Origin: Pedobacter frigidisoli
GTDB lineage: Bacteria > Bacteroidota > Bacteroidia > Sphingobacteriales > Sphingobacteriaceae
Assembly (NCBI RefSeq): GCF_004331675.1
Contig: NZ_SJSN01000005.1
Coordinates: 248,001 to 312,000 of the forward strand
Reading direction: 5' to 3'
Length of the DNA: 64,000 nt
Part shown: positions 59,847 through 64,000 of the stretch, in pieces
How positions within the stretch are numbered: the first letter of the stretch is position 1
Layout of the letters: each line of letters opens with the position of its first letter
Notes under the pieces: generated by a model
Seen by the model: only the letters and a program-made list of their open reading frames with translations
What the model was told of the DNA's origin: nothing
The model's database searches: none
Translations under genes and position numbers: made by a program

Positions 59847-62322
59847 ACTTTTCTCCAACCAAATCCATATCCTGCATTACGGTAATCAAGGCAGCTAATT
59901 TCTGCAGCTGAATTAAAATTTCAGTTTTAATATCACTCTCGAACCCCTTTTCTGCGATTTCAATTTCTAAAACCCTGAAAGCTTGCGCCAAAGTTTTCGA
60001 GCCAATTTGTGCTGTTCTACCCGCAAGGCGATGAACAATTAACCTGCTTTTATCCTGATTATTTTCCTCAAGAGATTGCTTTAACTCCCTTGAATCGTCA
60101 AAGCAATCTTGCTTAAACCTATTCAGAATTTTTTCAAGCAATTGCTTGTCACCGAAAGTCATTTTTTCTATAGTAGAAAAATCAAATTCAGGTTTTTCGG
60201 TTAATATTTCTGTTTTATCAAAAATAGAGAGTAAATCTACTGCTCGGAAAGGTTTCATTATCAAGCCATCGAAACCTTCACTTAGAACAATTTCACGCTC
60301 TTCGGGCAAAACCTGAGCAGTAATGGCGTAAAACTTAATTTCTGCTGGGAGTTTTTTCTTTAAAATATGGCATAATTCTAAACCCGTCATTTCAGGTAAA
60401 CGCATATCAATCAAAACATATTTAAGGTTGGCAGTTGGCTCTTCATGCAAAATATTGGCTACCTCACTAAAGCTCTTAAAGGGGATATTATTTTTTTCGA
60501 AAATTAAACCACATAGTTCGAGGATTAGCTTGTCATCATCAATTACCCAAACAGTTCCTGGGCTAACAATCGCATAATGCTCTAAATCAAGTGCGTCATT
60601 TATCCGCTCGTGTGTATGCTCATATTTCAAATAAATGTTAAATGTGGTGCCTTTACCAGCCATGCTTTTAACATAAATTCTTCCACCCTGACTTTCGATT
60701 AGCGATTTTACAATGGTTAAGCCTAAACCAGTTCCTGTTTGATTAATGATGTATTTTTCGGGCGATTCTATTTGCTCAAATTCATTAAATATTTTAGTGA
60801 TGTCGCTTTCGGCAAATCCAATTCCAGTATCTTTTATCGTAAAGTTAAAGTGTAAATCTTCTTCTTTCTTTTTGCACGAAACAGACAGCAAAATCTCACC
60901 CTTTAATGTAAATTTAATCGCATTCCCTAAAAGATTAAATAAGATTTGCTTCAATCGGAAAGCATCGCCTTTTGCATACTCAATATGCCCTAAATCCAAA
61001 TCGGCAATTAATTTAAGCGATTTTTGCTCAGCAAGTGGCCGCATTACTGAAATCACCTCATCCAACACTTTCCTTACATCAAAAACCTGATTGTTAAAAC
61101 TAAATTCTCCCGAAATAATTCGATTATAATCAAGTACTTCATTCACAATTTGAAGTAAGTGAATAGAAGATTGATAAATTGCATTTACATCCTTTTTCTT
61201 TGGATGATCTTGTTGCGAAATCAATTCAGCGTAACCTAAAATAGATTGTAAAGGTGTTCTTATCTCATGGCTCATATTGGAAAGGAATCGCTGTTTCGCC
61301 TTACCATGATATTCAGCTTCGTCCTTAGCCAATTCTAACGCTCTTCTGTATTTATTGCTTTTAGTAATGTCAGTAAGAATTAAGTAGAGCAAAATAACGG
61401 TGAGTAAAAAGAAAGTGATAATAATAGCTGTAATTTGGCTAATTCCATCGTTTACAACCTCCTTAGCTTGTAAGCCGTTCAAATTTACCTGTGCAACCGC
61501 TTCGCTTTCAACCTCCCTTAAAATTTGAAGCATCTTACTGGTAAGCGCATTACTAGCATTGGATAAATCAGCTTCTCTTTTCAGGAATTTTTGGCTTTTC
61601 TGGCGCTGTTCTATCTCGATATTCTTCAAGGAACCCGTCATACTTTTCATAATACTATCTTCTGCCTTGGCATTCAAAGTATCACGCTTAACCTTAAATT
61701 CCTCGTTGATAATTTCATAAACATCGGCTTTCTTCTTACCAAAAAGCTTACCTAAAAACCCCCTAGATTTTTTTTCCTCCTCAGGCGCAACTGTTGTGGT
61801 CGATGTGGTGGTTTCTGTAGTCAAAACGGCACTATCTGTTTGCCGGGCACGACTGGCAACAAGTTGATTTAATTTTTTAACTTCTTCAGAAAAGGATTTG
61901 GTATTTACTAACGTTTCTCTAACCTGTAAATAGGAAACAAACTGTTTATCTCTTTCTACAAGCAAATTCTTGATAGATTTTATCCTGGCAAGTTGTAAAG
62001 AATCGCCTGCATAAAGCTTTCTCAACGTATCCAAGCTCACCCTTAACTTTCGCGATTCTCTTAAAAAACTATAATTGCCTTGTTTATTAAACGCCTCATC
62101 CCGCTGCAATTGGTCTAATCTTGCAATTTTGTGCGATAAATCATTTACAATTCTTAGTCTATCGTTAGGTGCCGAAATTTCCTCAACAGTATCAAGCATC
62201 CTAATAAAGGCAAATTTGCTTATACCCCAAGCCAAAACCAAGGCACAACAGGCAAATAAAAACCCAATAATTACCTTACTCTTTATTGCCCTGAAGAATC
62301 TTTTCTGAATTATGGCTGCCAT
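59845..62322 (-). CDS. Hybrid sensor histidine kinase with receiver and HPt domains
   Basis: This 825-residue inner-membrane protein has two membrane helices (residues ~16-38 and ~300-325) flanking a long helical sensor region of about 260 residues, which includes a TTTSTTTVA-type linker. The kinase core has H-box FLSNMSHEIRTPLQ, N-box NLLGNAIKFT and GTGLGLTIVKSL. A receiver domain follows (WVIDDDKLILE, phospho-Asp in VLIDMRLPEMTG), then an HPt domain with His in LIVHRLAGRTAQIG. It is an ArcB/BarA-like phosphorelay kinase with no sensor ligand evident. It is convergent with the sigma-54 regulator. Confidence 0.93.
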   Translation of the reverse strand: MAAIIQKRFFRAIKSKVIIGFLFACCALVLAWGISKFAFIRMLDTVEEISAPNDRLRIVNDLSHKIARLDQLQRDEAFNKQGNYSFLRESRKLRVSLDTLRKLYAGDSLQLARIKSIKNLLVERDKQFVSYLQVRETLVNTKSFSEEVKKLNQLVASRARQTDSAVLTTETTTSTTTVAPEEEKKSRGFLGKLFGKKKADVYEIINEEFKVKRDTLNAKAEDSIMKSMTGSLKNIEIEQRQKSQKFLKREADLSNASNALTSKMLQILREVESEAVAQVNLNGLQAKEVVNDGISQITAIIITFFLLTVILLYLILTDITKSNKYRRALELAKDEAEYHGKAKQRFLSNMSHEIRTPLQSILGYAELISQQDHPKKKDVNAIYQSSIHLLQIVNEVLDYNRIISGEFSFNNQVFDVRKVLDEVISVMRPLAEQKSLKLIADLDLGHIEYAKGDAFRLKQILFNLLGNAIKFTLKGEILLSVSCKKKEEDLHFNFTIKDTGIGFAESDITKIFNEFEQIESPEKYIINQTGTGLGLTIVKSLIESQGGRIYVKSMAGKGTTFNIYLKYEHTHERINDALDLEHYAIVSPGTVWVIDDDKLILELCGLIFEKNNIPFKSFSEVANILHEEPTANLKYVLIDMRLPEMTGLELCHILKKKLPAEIKFYAITAQVLPEEREIVLSEGFDGLIMKPFRAVDLLSIFDKTEILTEKPEFDFSTIEKMTFGDKQLLEKILNRFKQDCFDDSRELKQSLEENNQDKSRLIVHRLAGRTAQIGSKTLAQAFRVLEIEIAEKGFESDIKTEILIQLQKLAALITVMQDMDLVGEK

Positions 62323-62570
62323 TAATGATGAGTTATACCTAGATATCTAACGAATTTTTCGCTCATGACATATTATCTATGTAGCACAAATAACATACCA
62401 AGGAACGGTTTAGAATGTTATCGCAGTTGGAGGCGCTAAGCATTCTTAACAGTTTACATTATGTATAGGGAATCAACTTTAGCCACAGAAATACCGATCT
62501 CCACAGAATAAATTTCCGTGAGTTTCGCATTTCCGCGGCAATTTTATTTAATTTTAACCAAGCCAATAAT

Positions 62571-63260
62571 ATGAACCGTATCGACCGCCTTTTCGGAATT
62601 CTCACCTTACTTCAATCGAGAAAGTACATCTCTGCAGATAAGATTTCCGAACGGTTCAGTATTAGTATTCGCACCGTTTATCGCGATGTTAAAGCTTTAC
62701 AAGAGCAGGGAATTCCTGTTGCTTTCGAACAACCCAAAGGCTATTTTCTGGTTCAGGGTTATTTTTTACCACCCGTTTCGTTTAATATGGAAGAAGCAAA
62801 CGCACTGCTTTTAGTAGAAAGTTTGGTTACAGGCTTCGCCGATAATTCTATTCGTTCGCACTACGCCTCCGCACTCACAAAGGTAAAGGCAGTTTTAAAA
62901 ACCAGCCAGAAAGAAAAACTCGAGATGATGAATCAGCATATCAGACTGCAAATTCCCGAGCGCCTTACTTTTAACTATGAGTATCTCTCGCTTATTCAAA
63001 ACGCAATTGCCGAGAAAAATATGCTTCAATTGCAATATAAAAACGCCAAGGATGAATCTAGCAACCGCGAAGTAGAGCCAATCGGACTAATATTTTATGC
63101 TTTCAGTTGGCATTTAATTGCTTGGTGCCATTTCAGAAACCAATACCGCGACTTCAGCTTAACCAGAATTATTTGTCTCAGAAACCTCGAAAAACCTTTC
63201 CTAAAAACAGAGCACATGCCCTTAAATGATTACATGAGCATGTTACCCGTTAATTTTTGA
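62571..63260 (+). CDS. YafY-type transcriptional regulator with HTH and WYL domains
   Basis: This 229-residue protein has a DeoR-like HTH at 1-55 (KYISADKISERFSISIRTVYRDVKAL, then G-I-P-V), followed by GYFLVQGYFLPPVSF and a WYL domain (YKNAKDESSNREVEPIGLIFYAFSWHLIAWC and FSLTRIICLRNL), the WYL core here reading W-H-L. WYL proteins bind ligands such as nucleic acids and often control stress or defence genes. It is just upstream of a DinB-family gene, which may be its target. Confidence 0.9.
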   Translation: MNRIDRLFGILTLLQSRKYISADKISERFSISIRTVYRDVKALQEQGIPVAFEQPKGYFLVQGYFLPPVSFNMEEANALLLVESLVTGFADNSIRSHYASALTKVKAVLKTSQKEKLEMMNQHIRLQIPERLTFNYEYLSLIQNAIAEKNMLQLQYKNAKDESSNREVEPIGLIFYAFSWHLIAWCHFRNQYRDFSLTRIICLRNLEKPFLKTEHMPLNDYMSMLPVNF

Positions 63261-63513
63261 TTTTTTTGGAAAGCCAGAATAGTTATTCCTCGGTTAAGGC
63301 AGGCCCGCCCCCGTTTCTGCCGAGAAAAACGGCATCTCACTAAGGTCGGGTCTAGATGGCAAAAAAAGTGCAACTATCAAAGTTAAACCCCCAGCCTAAA
63401 AACCTAACTGATGTTACCCTGCCTCAAATACGAAAAAAATAATTTATTTTTTTATACTGCCATAGGGCTGTCACTTGCTCTTGTTTTCTTTGCATGAACA
63501 AACCACAAAAACC

Positions 63514-64000
63514 ATGAGCATAGCCGACCTATTATTAATGGAAATAGACACATTCGAGAGAACAAAACAAAAAAATATGGATATCATAAGAGCATTACTG
63601 AAAGAATTTGAGGCCGAATTTAACACCACCAAAAAATTTATGGCCCTCGTACCAGCTGACAGGTTCGACTGGGCACCTCATCAAAAAAGCATGAAAATGA
63701 AATCGTTGGCAAGCCACATTGCAGAATTTCCAGAATGGGTAAATCTGGCTTTTACCACTAACGGCTTAGATTTTGCCTCCGCACCCTACGAGGAAAAAAT
63801 TATCGATAGTACCGAAGATTTAATTAAACTTTTGGAAACCAGTTACAAAAGCGGAAAAGCAGAATTAGAAAAAGCGCAGCTAAATAGTTTAGATGAGCAG
63901 TGGATTTTAAGAAACGGAGAACAAATTTTGGGCGATTTAACCCGATACGAAATGATGCGTGTAGCGTTTAGCCAAACCATCCACCATCGGGCACAATTAG
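63514..64000 (+). CDS. DinB family protein, 3'-truncated by the window
   Basis: The frame runs open from ATG 63514 to the window end (162 visible residues). It has FMALVPADRFDWAPHQKSMKMKSL, LASHIAEFPEW (first metal His) and F-S-Q-T-I-H-H-R-A-Q-L, the second and third His of the DinB-type four-helix metal site. The N-terminus reads MSIADLLLMEIDTFERTKQK before a second helix begins, about 25 residues longer than usual. Starts at 63538 and 63577 are also possible. It follows the WYL regulator by 253 bp; that gap shows no gene. Confidence 0.85.
   Translation, partial: MSIADLLLMEIDTFERTKQKNMDIIRALLKEFEAEFNTTKKFMALVPADRFDWAPHQKSMKMKSLASHIAEFPEWVNLAFTTNGLDFASAPYEEKIIDSTEDLIKLLETSYKSGKAELEKAQLNSLDEQWILRNGEQILGDLTRYEMMRVAFSQTIHHRAQL

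Overview
The window reads as chromosomal DNA of a Bacteroidota bacterium, most likely Sphingobacteriaceae and close to Pedobacter. The evidence is the low G+C content, a 2393-residue SprA (type IX secretion translocon), large CarboxypepD-like/beta-barrel outer-membrane proteins, general lack of Shine-Dalgarno sequences, and many TAnnTTTG -7 boxes typical of the Bacteroidota primary sigma factor. The genus is inference. There is no rRNA operon, CRISPR array, insertion sequence or prophage. The region is mostly core genome with a few accessory spots.

Layout. 1-5335: a RecB/AddA-like helicase-nuclease (cut by the left edge) and an AddB-like nuclease. 5529-12911: GNAT acetyltransferase, a small hypothetical, pyruvate dehydrogenase E1 beta, a DUF1801 protein, Tex, an MscS channel and PnuC. 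13111-16825: a lipoprotein, then rplM-rpsI-rpsB-tsf, with an unusually strong Shine-Dalgarno before rpsB. 17462-21227: Tat-exported metallophosphoesterase, nagA, pyrH, frr. 21311-21785: a minus-strand unit of two odd tRNA-like RNAs with its own promoter and terminator. 21859-30711: Lrp regulator, feoB/feoA and two paralogous outer-membrane barrels. 30859-31758: gcvH, a VanZ-like protein and a 41-residue lipoprotein. 32885-42990: the maeB-ruvA-sprA operon. 43364-53437: envelope genes (lytic transglycosylase, gatA, two TatA, EnvC-like M23 protein, DUF4292 lipoprotein, TPR protein, dut, flippase, acylphosphatase). 53507-56873: nitronate monooxygenase, an Abi/HEPN gene with a leader hairpin, an amidohydrolase and tRNA-Thr. 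57473-64000: two small secreted paralogues, a sigma-54 response regulator, a hybrid histidine kinase, a WYL regulator and a DinB-family protein cut by the right edge.

The two spots most worth attention are the tRNA-like pair and the Abi locus. The tRNA-likes look derived from tRNA-Leu but carry a GTC anticodon, U37, U1-A72, G73 and variable arms of 41 and 75 nt; base changes between them are compensated in the stems. The Abi locus has a HEPN-motif protein preceded by a compact hairpin that sits directly behind its own -7 box and resembles an abiF-type RNA. The Abi reading frame is broken near its end by what looks like loss of one A, and the missing C-terminus is still readable in the next frame.

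Intergenic space is rich in palindromic repeats, several of them lying between convergent genes next to stop codons.
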